A stretch of 64,000 nucleotides of DNA from NCBI GenBank assembly GCA_003452395.1, contig DMOI01000054.1:1-64000 (forward strand), in the 5' to 3' direction. Below the pieces are notes generated by a model. The model did not search any database and was not told the origin of the DNA. It saw only the letters and a program-made list of their open reading frames with translations. Source of the stretch: Clostridiales bacterium. Lineage in GTDB: Bacteria; Bacillota; Clostridia; Lachnospirales; UBA12420. This document shows positions 26,481-33,793 of the stretch, piece after piece. The first letter of the stretch is position 1. Every line of letters begins with the position of its first letter. The translations under genes and the position numbers were made by a program.

Positions 26481-26812
26481 TACCATTCCTCCTCAGCCAG
26501 TCTCTCCATTTTCTTTGGTATTTTCTTTTTTTTAGGTGCTTCTAGTTGTTTAGTAGTTTCTTTATTGTCTTCTAGTTGTTTATCATATGCTCTAGATGAT
26601 AATGTCGGATCACTTTTCCACCAGTCTATTCCCATTTCCATTGCTTTATCTACCGAAGCTACAACAAGTCGTATTTTAATAGTTATTAGCTCTACATCTG
26701 CAATAGCGATACTTATATCTCCAGCTATAACAACACCCTTGTCTAATACTCTTTCTAGGATGTCCCCAAGTGTAGCTCCTCCACCTGAATGTGTAATTCT
26801 ATTTTGACTCAT
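26480..26812 (-). CDS. gvpJ: Gas vesicle minor shell protein GvpJ
   Basis: ATG at 26812 behind GGAGGTGATTGATTTA gives 110 residues. LGDILERVLDKGVVIAGDIS followed by IAIADVELITIKIRLVVASVDKAMEMG is a GvpA-type core with the KGVVIAGDI form seen in GvpJ. A longer charged C-terminus (EAPKKKKIPKKMERLAEEEW) follows. GvpJ is thought to shape vesicle tips. Stop and next start overlap. Confidence 0.9.
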   Translation of the reverse strand: MSQNRITHSGGGATLGDILERVLDKGVVIAGDISIAIADVELITIKIRLVVASVDKAMEMGIDWWKSDPTLSSRAYDKQLEDNKETTKQLEAPKKKKIPKKMERLAEEEW

Positions 26813-26830
26813 TAAATCAATCACCTCCAT

Positions 26831-27142
26831 TTACATTAAATCACCCAAAGGTCCTAAATTAATATTTAAATCTTCCTCGGTTAAATCGAAGATTTCCATC
26901 ATCTCTTTAATTTTTTCATCAAGTTTCATAAAGGTTAGTCCAAGCTCCTCAATTTCTTGATTTGACACAGAATTGTTTTCAATTCTGGTCATAGCTTGCT
27001 TTTCCATTAGTCTCCTGAGGAGTTGTATCAAAGTCAAAACTAATTGCGCTAACCCCTTATCCACATTGTCTTTGTTGGCTTCTAATCTATTCTTGGTTTT
27101 TTGAAGCCTTTCAACCTCTTTCTTAATATCTAAATCCTCCAA
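26831..27142 (-). CDS. gvpK: Gas vesicle protein GvpK
   Basis: The 103 residues have the family signature GLAQLVLTLIQLLRRLMEKQAM followed by EELGLTFMKLDEKI and the ending LNINLGPLGDL. The only usable start is TTG at 27142, with AAAGGATGATGATTAAAT ahead, two bases after the gvpF/L stop. A GGAGG just inside the gene is a possible distraction. GvpK is an essential assembly factor in several species. Confidence 0.93.
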   Translation of the reverse strand: MEDLDIKKEVERLQKTKNRLEANKDNVDKGLAQLVLTLIQLLRRLMEKQAMTRIENNSVSNQEIEELGLTFMKLDEKIKEMMEIFDLTEEDLNINLGPLGDLM

Positions 27143-27144
27143 AT

Positions 27145-27852
27145 TTAATCATCATCCTTTCCATCTAAGCTAACAAAACTGTAAGGTGTCCATGGCCCAG
27201 ATACTATTATTTCAAAATTATCGTCATCCTCTAAATTATTAATGCATTCTCTAAACAGGTCTATATTTTCCTTTTCTATTAAATATGCACCGTTTAATAC
27301 GATTTTGCTATCCTGATTATACTTTTTCTTTTCTTTATTAACTAGGTGAGATATGCTATTTTCTATGGGATATATCTTTTGTTTTATTTCTTCCAGTTTA
27401 CTTTTTTTGCTTGTAAATTCCTTGAATTTTTTAATCATATAATTATATCCATTACTTTCTTTTATATCATTTTTTTCAGATTCATTAACCATATTTTCAC
27501 TAGTAATAATTTTTACGCCCATCTCAATTTTTCCTGATATGTTTTCAAAATTCTTTAATATTTTATCATTATATTTATTACAAAACTTTTCTAGGCTTGC
27601 TTCTGATAATAAAATGGTTGAAAATGAAAATGGAAGCACATCAAATTTTCTCATTAGCATTTCTTGCACTCGCTCGTGCTGCATCAGGTAACTATACTCT
27701 GCTTCTACCTTTCTGCAAGAAGTCAAACTATAAATAAGCGAATAATTTTCATGTTTATAAATCAAAATAGAAGCACCCTGAACTCCTCGCTCATAAAAGT
27801 CATTTATATCTATTGAATTAATTAACCCGTATAGATAGTAATATTCTATCAA
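27145..27852 (-). CDS. Gas vesicle protein GvpF/GvpL family (second copy)
   Basis: Start is probably TTG at 27852, spaced correctly from AGGGTG; another TTG at 27858 overlaps the previous stop. About 235 residues. YYYLYGLI at the start, VLPFSFSTILLSEASLEKF near 90 and EIIVSGPWTPYSFV at the end fit the family. An exact division between GvpF and GvpL is not possible from sequence alone. Confidence 0.9.
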   Translation of the reverse strand: MIEYYYLYGLINSIDINDFYERGVQGASILIYKHENYSLIYSLTSCRKVEAEYSYLMQHERVQEMLMRKFDVLPFSFSTILLSEASLEKFCNKYNDKILKNFENISGKIEMGVKIITSENMVNESEKNDIKESNGYNYMIKKFKEFTSKKSKLEEIKQKIYPIENSISHLVNKEKKKYNQDSKIVLNGAYLIEKENIDLFRECINNLEDDDNFEIIVSGPWTPYSFVSLDGKDDD

Positions 27853-27854
27853 CC

Positions 27855-28049
27855 TCAATCACCCTGACTTTCCGTATATTTCTTCATAGTTTCAACTGAT
27901 GTAACTATGAGTCCGAGGCCAACATAAATCAAATCAACATTCGCCACAGAAATAGTTAAATCACCCCTAATTACAATTCCCTTATTTAGAAGTCTGTCTA
28001 ATAGTTCTAAAAGCGTCATATCTTGTTGTTCTAAGACTTCATTACTCAT
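27855..28049 (-). CDS. GvpA/J/M-family small gas vesicle protein (GvpS-like)
   Basis: ATG at 28049 behind AGGAGGATTAAT gives 64 residues. The longer frame to 28070 lacks a good site. LLELLDRLLNKGIVIRGDLT followed by ISVANVDLIYVGLGLIVTSVET is a GvpA-type core in the minor-shell form. Its place between gvpG and gvpF/L resembles gvpS in Bacillus-type clusters. Confidence 0.85.
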   Translation of the reverse strand: MSNEVLEQQDMTLLELLDRLLNKGIVIRGDLTISVANVDLIYVGLGLIVTSVETMKKYTESQGD

Positions 28050-28050
28050 A

Positions 28051-28269
28051 TTAATCCTCCTGTTCATCACTTTCCTTCTGCCTAGATTCCAGTAATCGTT
28101 CTATTAAATCATCTTGAGTTTTTTCATACTCTTTTTTTAAAATTTTACCCTCTTCGTATAAAATATTTAGCTCCATTAGCTTTTTCTGTATAGCTGGTGT
28201 AGAATAGTATTCCTTCTCAGCATAATCTATAATGGTTTCAAATATTTTAATTACACCTTTTATAACCAT
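28051..28269 (-). CDS. gvpG: Gas vesicle protein GvpG
   Basis: The 72-residue protein is almost all helix: VIKIFETIIDYAEKEYY, then KLMELNILYEEGKI and a charged end. This fits the GvpG family and its place between gvpF/L and a gvpA-like gene. GGTGAGATGTT precedes the ATG. GvpG is an accessory assembly factor. Confidence 0.8.
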   Translation of the reverse strand: MVIKGVIKIFETIIDYAEKEYYSTPAIQKKLMELNILYEEGKILKKEYEKTQDDLIERLLESRQKESDEQED

Positions 28270-28286
28270 AACATCTCACCACTAAT

Positions 28287-28997
28287 CTATTTAAACTTTT
28301 CGTTTATAAAACTATAGGGCGGTAATGGCCCTATATATTTAAAATTGAAACTACCTATATATTTCTGATAAAGTTCATTTATAGCCTCATCAAACTTTAA
28401 CTCATTTGATTTATCAACTAAAAAAGATGCCTTTAATGCCATTCTAGGGCTTATATCCTCACTAATAGTAAAATCATCAGTATACTCTTTCAGCTTACTC
28501 ATTACTTCATCTTTATATTTTTTTCTTAAATCGTTAACCCTTTCTTCAACCATTTTCCCAAGTTCTATTTTATCTTGCTCTGTCACTCTTTTCTTGCCAG
28601 CTAATTGCTTTTTAAATGCAATAATTTTTTTATTTTCTACATCTTTAGAAAAACTTTCCTCGTTCCATATAAGTTTCAAGCCAACTTCAATTTTATTTTG
28701 TACTTTTCCAAATAATTTTAGTATAGGAAAATAATTTTTCATTAGAAATTCCTCTGCTTGCTCTCTTGACTCTACTACCATGCCATAACTAATAGGTATA
28801 ACTTCTCGTTCCTCAAATACCTCTCTTATTATCTTATCATGTTTCAATATCCCTTCTTTTGTTGCATTAATATTTGATTTCATGTTTTCGCAAAGCAAGA
28901 CTATATCTTTATAACTAATAAAACTTTTATTTTTGATTTTCAATTTTCCATTCGGATCGTTTTGATGAAAGATACAGTAACAGTAAAGTTTCGCCAT
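28287..28997 (-). CDS. Gas vesicle protein GvpF/GvpL family (first copy)
   Basis: The 236-residue protein begins KLYCYCIF and has VIPISYGMVVESREQAEEFL near 85. It ends FKYIGPLPPYSF, the shared tail of the three GvpF/L proteins here. TTAGGAGGATGAAATA precedes the ATG. It is the second gene of the cluster. Confidence 0.9.
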   Translation of the reverse strand: MAKLYCYCIFHQNDPNGKLKIKNKSFISYKDIVLLCENMKSNINATKEGILKHDKIIREVFEEREVIPISYGMVVESREQAEEFLMKNYFPILKLFGKVQNKIEVGLKLIWNEESFSKDVENKKIIAFKKQLAGKKRVTEQDKIELGKMVEERVNDLRKKYKDEVMSKLKEYTDDFTISEDISPRMALKASFLVDKSNELKFDEAINELYQKYIGSFNFKYIGPLPPYSFINEKFK

Positions 28998-29013
28998 TAT
29001 TTCATCCTCCTAA

Positions 29014-29283
29014 CTATTCTTCGTATAGTTCTTCAATTGAGCCTTTTTCTCTCATTCTTAACCTCTTAAATGATTTTATCACATAAGACTTATCAAGTTC
29101 TATTTCATAAGTCTCTACTAAAGGTCTTTTAGCTTTTTCTCTCATATATTCATCGTATACCATTACTTCTATTTCTATAATCCAGTTGCTATCTACAGAT
29201 TTCATCCCTATAATTGCAGCATCCTGTTTAAAAAACTCCTGCGAAAATTTACTTATTGACTTTCCAATATCTGATACAGACAT
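29014..29283 (-). CDS. gvpO: Gas vesicle protein GvpO
   Basis: The 89-residue protein has the GvpO core: WIIEIEVMVYDEYMREKAKR with PLVETYEIELDKSYVIKSFKRLR. In haloarchaea GvpO is required for vesicle formation and may regulate the cluster. AAGGAGGGTGAGTGC precedes the ATG. It is the first gene of the leftward cluster. Confidence 0.88.
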   Translation of the reverse strand: MSVSDIGKSISKFSQEFFKQDAAIIGMKSVDSNWIIEIEVMVYDEYMREKAKRPLVETYEIELDKSYVIKSFKRLRMREKGSIEELYEE

Positions 29284-29319
29284 GCACTCACCCTCCTTAT
29301 TTTTTTAGTATTATATAAA

Positions 29320-29347
29320 ATTATATGTATAGTATTGATTATTATGC
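29320..29347 (-). promoter_or_regulatory. Candidate sigma-E-like promoter of the gas vesicle cluster
   Basis: The minus strand reads GCATAAT (29341-29347), 13 bases, then CATATAAT (29320-29327), about 37 bases before the gvpO ATG. This is close to the mother-cell sigma-E pattern (about GCATATT, 13-15 bases, CATACAAT). A housekeeping promoter is less likely because no TTGACA-like hexamer lies 16-18 bases before TATAAT. The match could be chance in AT-rich DNA. Confidence 0.4.
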
Positions 29348-29354
29348 TAAGAAC

Positions 29355-29393
29355 AAATAGGGTCACAGGCTTTTGACAAGTTGACCCCATTTG
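29355..29393. repeat. Palindrome family copy E
   Basis: AAATAGGGTCA pairs with TGACCCCATTT with one mismatch. The loop contains CAGGCTTTTGACAAG, which keeps the family GGTCACAGGCTTGACAA motif in broken form. It sits beside a ugd relic, as copy B sits beside ugd. Confidence 0.75.
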
Positions 29394-29404
29394 TTTTTAT
29401 TTTT

Positions 29405-29497
29405 TCATATACCTGTTCCTTAATATTTAACCCCAATGTCTTTTAATTCTTTTTTATCATGAATATTTATTAAATCAAATATTATATTTCCCTCATA
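29405..29497 (-). pseudogene. Relic of the 3' end of a ugd gene
   Basis: The minus strand reads GNIIFDLINIHDKKELKDIG then VKY-stop-GTGI-stop, matching the end of the intact Ugd (GNIICDLRNIYNKKDIEDMG, FKYYGTGV). Only about 30 codons remain, with an internal TAA, and nothing upstream resembles the rest of the gene. With palindrome copy E beside it, this is a decayed copy of the ugd 3' end and its flanking palindrome. Confidence 0.8.
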
Positions 29498-29544
29498 CTA
29501 TATTATTATATAAAAATTTTTTAGAACAGTGACAATCTTACAGC

Positions 29545-29586
29545 AAAAAAGCTTGAATTATTGTATAAACTAATTCAAGCTTTTTT
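29545..29586 (-). terminator. Terminator after the GNAT gene
   Basis: AAAAAAGCTTGAATTA and TAATTCAAGCTTTTTT form a 16-bp stem around 10 bases, ending in a T run on either strand. It ends the leftward 29610 gene. Confidence 0.9.
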
Positions 29587-29609
29587 GTAAATGTATAACA
29601 AAACTGTAC

Positions 29610-30053
29610 TTATATATACACTAATTCAAGATTAACACTTTCTTTTTCTAAAATCATTTTCTTGTCAATATTAATTTTAAAATTGGGATTAATTTTATAA
29701 TATATATTCTCTTCACCTTTTTCAAAATTATTATTTTTAGCAACTTTTTCACTAGCTATATTTCCATTGTCTATTTTTAGTTCAATTGTTTTAATACTCA
29801 AATCACTAAATATCTTTTCACATAATATTCGTAATCCTAGCGTTGCAAGTCCTTTCCCTCTGTATTTTTTATCAGTGATATACTCAATAATACATTTATT
29901 ATCATCCTTCTTTATAGTCGCCCAAAATTTTGAGATAATTCTATCTTCAAACTCAAACACGTAATTCTTATAAACTTTATCTCTCAATTCTTTGTAATAC
30001 ATTTCTTTCAATTTCAGTGTATCCTTTTCTATTTTTATGTCTGTTACAGACAT
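29610..30053 (-). CDS. GNAT acetyltransferase
   Basis: ATG at 30053 is favoured by CGAGGTGAGAGC, giving 147 residues; an upstream frame to 30125 has no site. The acetyl-CoA motif RGKGLATLGLRIL lies near 65-77 and the KVAKNNNFEKGEE block follows. The substrate is unknown. Its first codons and ribosome site (GAGGTGAGAGCATGTCTGTA) closely resemble those of gvpO (GAGGGTGAGTGCATGTCTGT), which hints that the initiation region was copied. Confidence 0.75.
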   Translation of the reverse strand: MSVTDIKIEKDTLKLKEMYYKELRDKVYKNYVFEFEDRIISKFWATIKKDDNKCIIEYITDKKYRGKGLATLGLRILCEKIFSDLSIKTIELKIDNGNIASEKVAKNNNFEKGEENIYYKINPNFKINIDKKMILEKESVNLELVYI

Positions 30054-30102
30054 GCTCTCACCTCGTATTTTATCTAGTACAAATATTTTAATAAGAGGCA
30101 TT

Positions 30103-30477
30103 TTATGCTCTGTTATTATTTTCAAATTTCCCTTGATACGTTACTTCCCCTGTAATCATACTATATTCTCTGCCGTAACCATGTCTATTATCATCTGAAA
30201 ATTCACCTTCATATATTACTTTACCATCATGTGAAAATAATTTTCCTACACCATGTCTTTTATTGTCACAAAACTCCCCTTGATATGCAATCTTGCCATC
30301 AGTATAAAATATTTTCCCAACTCCATGAAATTTATTTTCTCTATACTCGCCTTCGTATGAGGTGTTGCCATTTTCATAAAACGATTTACCTTTTCCGTGG
30401 TATCCATTATTTTCATTAACTTCACCTGAATATCTTACTTTTCCATCTTCATAATATAATTCTTTTAAATCTGACAT
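30103..30477 (-). CDS. MORN-repeat protein
   Basis: The 124-residue protein is built of about five repeats of the type YEGEFSDDNRHGYGREY, each 23 residues long, the MORN or toxin-antitoxin YwqK-like repeat. Such repeats mediate protein or lipid contacts; no catalytic domain is present. GGGGGTATAATAG precedes the ATG. Role unknown. Confidence 0.8.
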   Translation of the reverse strand: MSDLKELYYEDGKVRYSGEVNENNGYHGKGKSFYENGNTSYEGEYRENKFHGVGKIFYTDGKIAYQGEFCDNKRHGVGKLFSHDGKVIYEGEFSDDNRHGYGREYSMITGEVTYQGKFENNNRA

Positions 30478-30635
30478 CTATTATACCCCCATTCCATCAA
30501 TTAACAATGTACTATACATAAAGTTTTTAATCTAATCTTATTCCCGATTGCTAATTATACATTATTATATTTAAATTGTAAAGAAGTATTTTTGACTTTA
30601 CCTAGCCAAACCCATTATCCTAAGCATAAGTTGCC

Positions 30636-31730
30636 TTATTTTATAACCTTTGCTATCGTATCTGATAATGGCTCCATTGCATTTTTCACTTCTTCTACGG
30701 TGTTATTCTGCGCCCCTACTTCAACAAGTAGCGATTTAGGTTTCATAAACAAGCTATATCTATATGGTTTAATTAATATTTTTCTCATTAAACCTGGATA
30801 CATCTCATTTGCTTCAAGTTGCATTTGTAAACTAAAAGACATATTATCAGAAATAAAATTATTAGGTAGGTTACTAATTTTCTCCATTTTCCCATTTGTA
30901 ATTTTCTCACATATACCATTTACAAACATTAGTTTTGCTGTTTTCTTTTTATTTACTTCTGTTATAAGTTTCAGATTATCAGGGATGCCATCTCTATGTA
31001 TATCAATGACTACTTCTATTTGTGGATTATCTTTCAGCAGTTTCTTTATGTTTTCACTAGCTCTTGTGTAGCTACCATCTCTTTTTAGCTTTCCATTTAC
31101 TACATCGTATTTACCTTTGTCATGAATTGCTCTTATCTTATACTTTTTATATAAAATATCTGCTAGTTTATTACCTAACCCTATGACACTATCTTCTTCA
31201 TTTCCTTTTCTACTATCTACAAATGTTTCTTGTGAATGAGTATGAAATATTAGTATTTTAGGTTTTTTATCATTAATATTCACTTTTAAATCTTTATTTG
31301 CTAATTCACTCAGCTTCATATCTTGTGCATTAATAGAGACACTGCTTTCAAGTACATATAGACTCCTGACTGTCTTTTCTAAATCTTTTATATCAGAATC
31401 AATTGGTAATTTCGATATTATTTGTTCGGCATTATCAGTCTTATTTTCTTCTAACTGATCTTGTTTTATTTGATATTCCTCATCCTCCTTTACATTGCTA
31501 ATAATGTTCTCAGGTAGATTCGTATCAGTATTTTTTGTAGAATAATGTTTCATCACATATACAGTTTTTACAACAACTTTTCCTACTCCTTCTATATAAC
31601 TTCCTACATTTCTTATGTCTGGTACATAATTTAGATTGTATATCATTTTTAGAAAGGTTAGCCCAATTGCAATAGAAAAAAATATCACACAAAAAATGGT
31701 GAACTTATATATATGAAAACTTATGTTCAT
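30636..31730 (-). CDS. spoIIP: Stage II sporulation protein P, peptidoglycan hydrolase
   Basis: SpoIIP works with SpoIID and SpoIIM to thin septal peptidoglycan during engulfment. The 364-residue protein has an N-terminal membrane segment (about 10-28) and the LIFHTHSQETF motif with zinc-binding His near 160. It also has VIDIHRDGIP near 250 and a C-terminal LLVEVGAQNNTVEEVKNAM block. It follows gpr by 84 bases in the conserved gpr-spoIIP pair. Confidence 0.92.
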   Translation of the reverse strand: MNISFHIYKFTIFCVIFFSIAIGLTFLKMIYNLNYVPDIRNVGSYIEGVGKVVVKTVYVMKHYSTKNTDTNLPENIISNVKEDEEYQIKQDQLEENKTDNAEQIISKLPIDSDIKDLEKTVRSLYVLESSVSINAQDMKLSELANKDLKVNINDKKPKILIFHTHSQETFVDSRKGNEEDSVIGLGNKLADILYKKYKIRAIHDKGKYDVVNGKLKRDGSYTRASENIKKLLKDNPQIEVVIDIHRDGIPDNLKLITEVNKKKTAKLMFVNGICEKITNGKMEKISNLPNNFISDNMSFSLQMQLEANEMYPGLMRKILIKPYRYSLFMKPKSLLVEVGAQNNTVEEVKNAMEPLSDTIAKVIK

Positions 31731-31814
31731 ATTATTATACTTTATCAGATTTATCCCTCCTGTCTTCTTTTGTGAACGTCTTTATATCATTATATTGTAG
31801 ACAGGCTGGAAATA

Positions 31815-32777
31815 TTACAAATATTCTCTTACATCTTCGATATCAACTCCATGATGTGCATATATATTTATAGAATCTGATATTATGTTTCTTAATCTTT
31901 TTATTACCATATCTTCTTCTTTTGGTGTAACACACAGCTTTTGAAAGTCTGTTAATAAGAGTTCATTTATTATTTTGTGTTTCTCTTCTTCTGGTATACT
32001 AAGCTTACTTGAATCATTTAAAACTTTATTTACATTATCAACAACATCACTTACCAATGTCACAGCATTTACTACAGTCGGTACTCCTATTGCTATTACT
32101 GGCACACCTACTGTATCCTTGTTTATTTCTTTTCTTGCGTTACCTACTCCAGAGCCTGGGTGTATACCGGTATCTGTTATCTGTATAGTTGTATTTAGCC
32201 TTCCAACATTTCTGGCTGCTAGAGAATCAACTACTATTAATAAATCTGGGCTGGTCCTCTCCACTATACTTTTCACTAATTCACTTGTTTCCATCCCTGT
32301 AATACCCATTACGCCAGGAACAAAGGCACTTACGCATCCAAATGTTTTACTAATTTCGTCTTTCATATACTCATACAAATGTCTTGTAACTATTGTTTTT
32401 GATACAACCTTTGGACCTAGCGAATCAGCTGTTACATTCCAGTTTCCTAACCCTGCTACAAAAACTTTTTTATCTTTTTTCATATCAAAGAGTTGTTTCA
32501 GCTCACCAGAAATAATTTTTGATATCTTCCTATGCATATCCGATTCATTTTCCTTTATTAAGTCAGATTCGATAGTAATGTAATTACCTATGGGCTTACC
32601 CATGCTTTTGCTACCAGCTTCATTAAATATATTTACTCTTGTAACCTTAATATTTTTACTTTCCTTTTCCTCTATGACAACTTTTACTCCCTCTATTTCT
32701 ACATCTTTTTCACTACTTACCATTTCTTTAGTTTCAATAGCAAGGTCCGTTTGTATTCTATATTTATCCATATTCAT
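31815..32777 (-). CDS. gpr: Spore germination endopeptidase GPR
   Basis: GPR cleaves small acid-soluble spore proteins at germination. ATG at 32777 behind GGAGGTACAAATT gives 320 residues; the longer frame to 32924 is unlikely because it overlaps the rpsT leader. DKYRIQTDLAIE near the start is the SASP-like propeptide site where GPR self-cleaves. VAGLGNWNVTADSLGPKV and VDSLAARNVGRLNTTIQITD, with GIHPGSGVGN, form the A25 peptidase core. Divergent from rpsT, the usual clostridial arrangement. Confidence 0.95.
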   Translation of the reverse strand: MNMDKYRIQTDLAIETKEMVSSEKDVEIEGVKVVIEEKESKNIKVTRVNIFNEAGSKSMGKPIGNYITIESDLIKENESDMHRKISKIISGELKQLFDMKKDKKVFVAGLGNWNVTADSLGPKVVSKTIVTRHLYEYMKDEISKTFGCVSAFVPGVMGITGMETSELVKSIVERTSPDLLIVVDSLAARNVGRLNTTIQITDTGIHPGSGVGNARKEINKDTVGVPVIAIGVPTVVNAVTLVSDVVDNVNKVLNDSSKLSIPEEEKHKIINELLLTDFQKLCVTPKEEDMVIKRLRNIISDSINIYAHHGVDIEDVREYL

Positions 32778-32929
32778 AATTTGTACCTCCTTTTCATATC
32801 TCAATTCTATTTTTCTCATCTTTTTTCCATTTATGCATTGACATTTTGCAAAAAATATATTAAAATAGGGACATCGACTTTGTATCAAAGTGCAGTCATT
32901 TAAATAAATCTTTAAGGAGGTCATGAAAC

Positions 32930-33196
32930 GTGGCTAATATAAAATCAGCAAAAAAGAGAATCAAGATTATTGCAAGACAAACTTTAGAAAATAAAATAGT
33001 TAAATCTCAAGTTAAAGCATCTATCAAAAAAGTTACTGCTGCTACTATATCAAAAGATAAAGAAGCTGCAAACGAAGCTTTTACAAATGCTATGTCTACA
33101 ATTAGTAAGGCTCGTACAAAAGGCGTTTTACACAAAAAAACTGCTGCTAGAAAAATATCTCGTTTAGCAAAAAAAGTTAATAAAATAGAAGCATAA
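32930..33196 (+). CDS. rpsT: 30S ribosomal protein S20
   Basis: The 88-residue basic protein has ANIKSAKKRIKI at the start and GVLHKKTAARKISRLAKKVN at the end. The GTG at 32930 is the start, as AAGGAGG lies 9 bases upstream. An out-of-frame ATG at 32923 opens a four-codon frame that overlaps it. Confidence 0.97.
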   Translation: MANIKSAKKRIKIIARQTLENKIVKSQVKASIKKVTAATISKDKEAANEAFTNAMSTISKARTKGVLHKKTAARKISRLAKKVNKIEA

Positions 33197-33200
33197 AAAA

Positions 33201-33220
33201 ATCGGTGCCAACCCACCGAT
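33201..33220. terminator. Bidirectional terminator between rpsT and the next gene
   Basis: ATCGGTG and CACCGAT flank a 6-base loop, with A and T runs on either side, so it can stop transcripts from both directions. Confidence 0.92.
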
Positions 33221-33225
33221 TTTTT

Positions 33226-33771
33226 TTATGCTTCTATTTTTTCCATTTGGTCTTCTATTGTATATCCATCAATTTCATCTTTATTAAAAACCGACATACC
33301 ATCTTCTTCATATCTTATTATTGCATTGCCTGTATTATTGTTTTCCATCGAAAAAGCAATATTTTGTTTGGCTTTCATGCCGTCTACTATTTCTGATAAA
33401 TTCCTTTGTTCATTTATCTCAATGCCCTCTACACATTTATTAATTATACTAAACACATTATAATTTTGAACATTTATCCGTCCTAATCCCTCTGCATTTT
33501 TCGCTTTATGAATTGCACTTGTTATATAATTAAGACATATTTCTGCTTCTTTTTTTATATAATCTTCGGGATTCTTTTTTTTAGGAAAGCTAACTACACC
33601 TTTTTCTTTTTTAAAACAACTCACCAGTCTTATTAAGTATTCTTCATTATTAATAAATAAATGTTTAATATCTTTAATTCTCTTTAGTTCTATTATTTGT
33701 AATTCTTCTGTTCCAAGATTTAATATGTCTTCAACATTCATATAAAGATTATATGTCACAGACTTCCACAT
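33226..33771 (-). CDS. Hypothetical protein
   Basis: The 181 residues match no family I can name. There is no signal or membrane helix. It is mostly helical, with a central lysine-rich KKKNPEDYIKKEAEICLNYI. AGGTGGTAGT precedes the ATG. It follows hisS by 22 bases on the same strand and may be the last gene of that operon. Confidence 0.65.
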   Translation of the reverse strand: MWKSVTYNLYMNVEDILNLGTEELQIIELKRIKDIKHLFINNEEYLIRLVSCFKKEKGVVSFPKKKNPEDYIKKEAEICLNYITSAIHKAKNAEGLGRINVQNYNVFSIINKCVEGIEINEQRNLSEIVDGMKAKQNIAFSMENNNTGNAIIRYEEDGMSVFNKDEIDGYTIEDQMEKIEA

Positions 33772-33793
33772 ACTACCACCTCACAGATTTTTT

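Noticed and set aside
31975..32583. Plus-strand frame of 202 residues
   Set aside because: Antisense to gpr, with no known domain.
32778..32924. Upstream extension of gpr
   Set aside because: It would overlap the rpsT leader region and lacks a ribosome site; 32777 has GGAGG.
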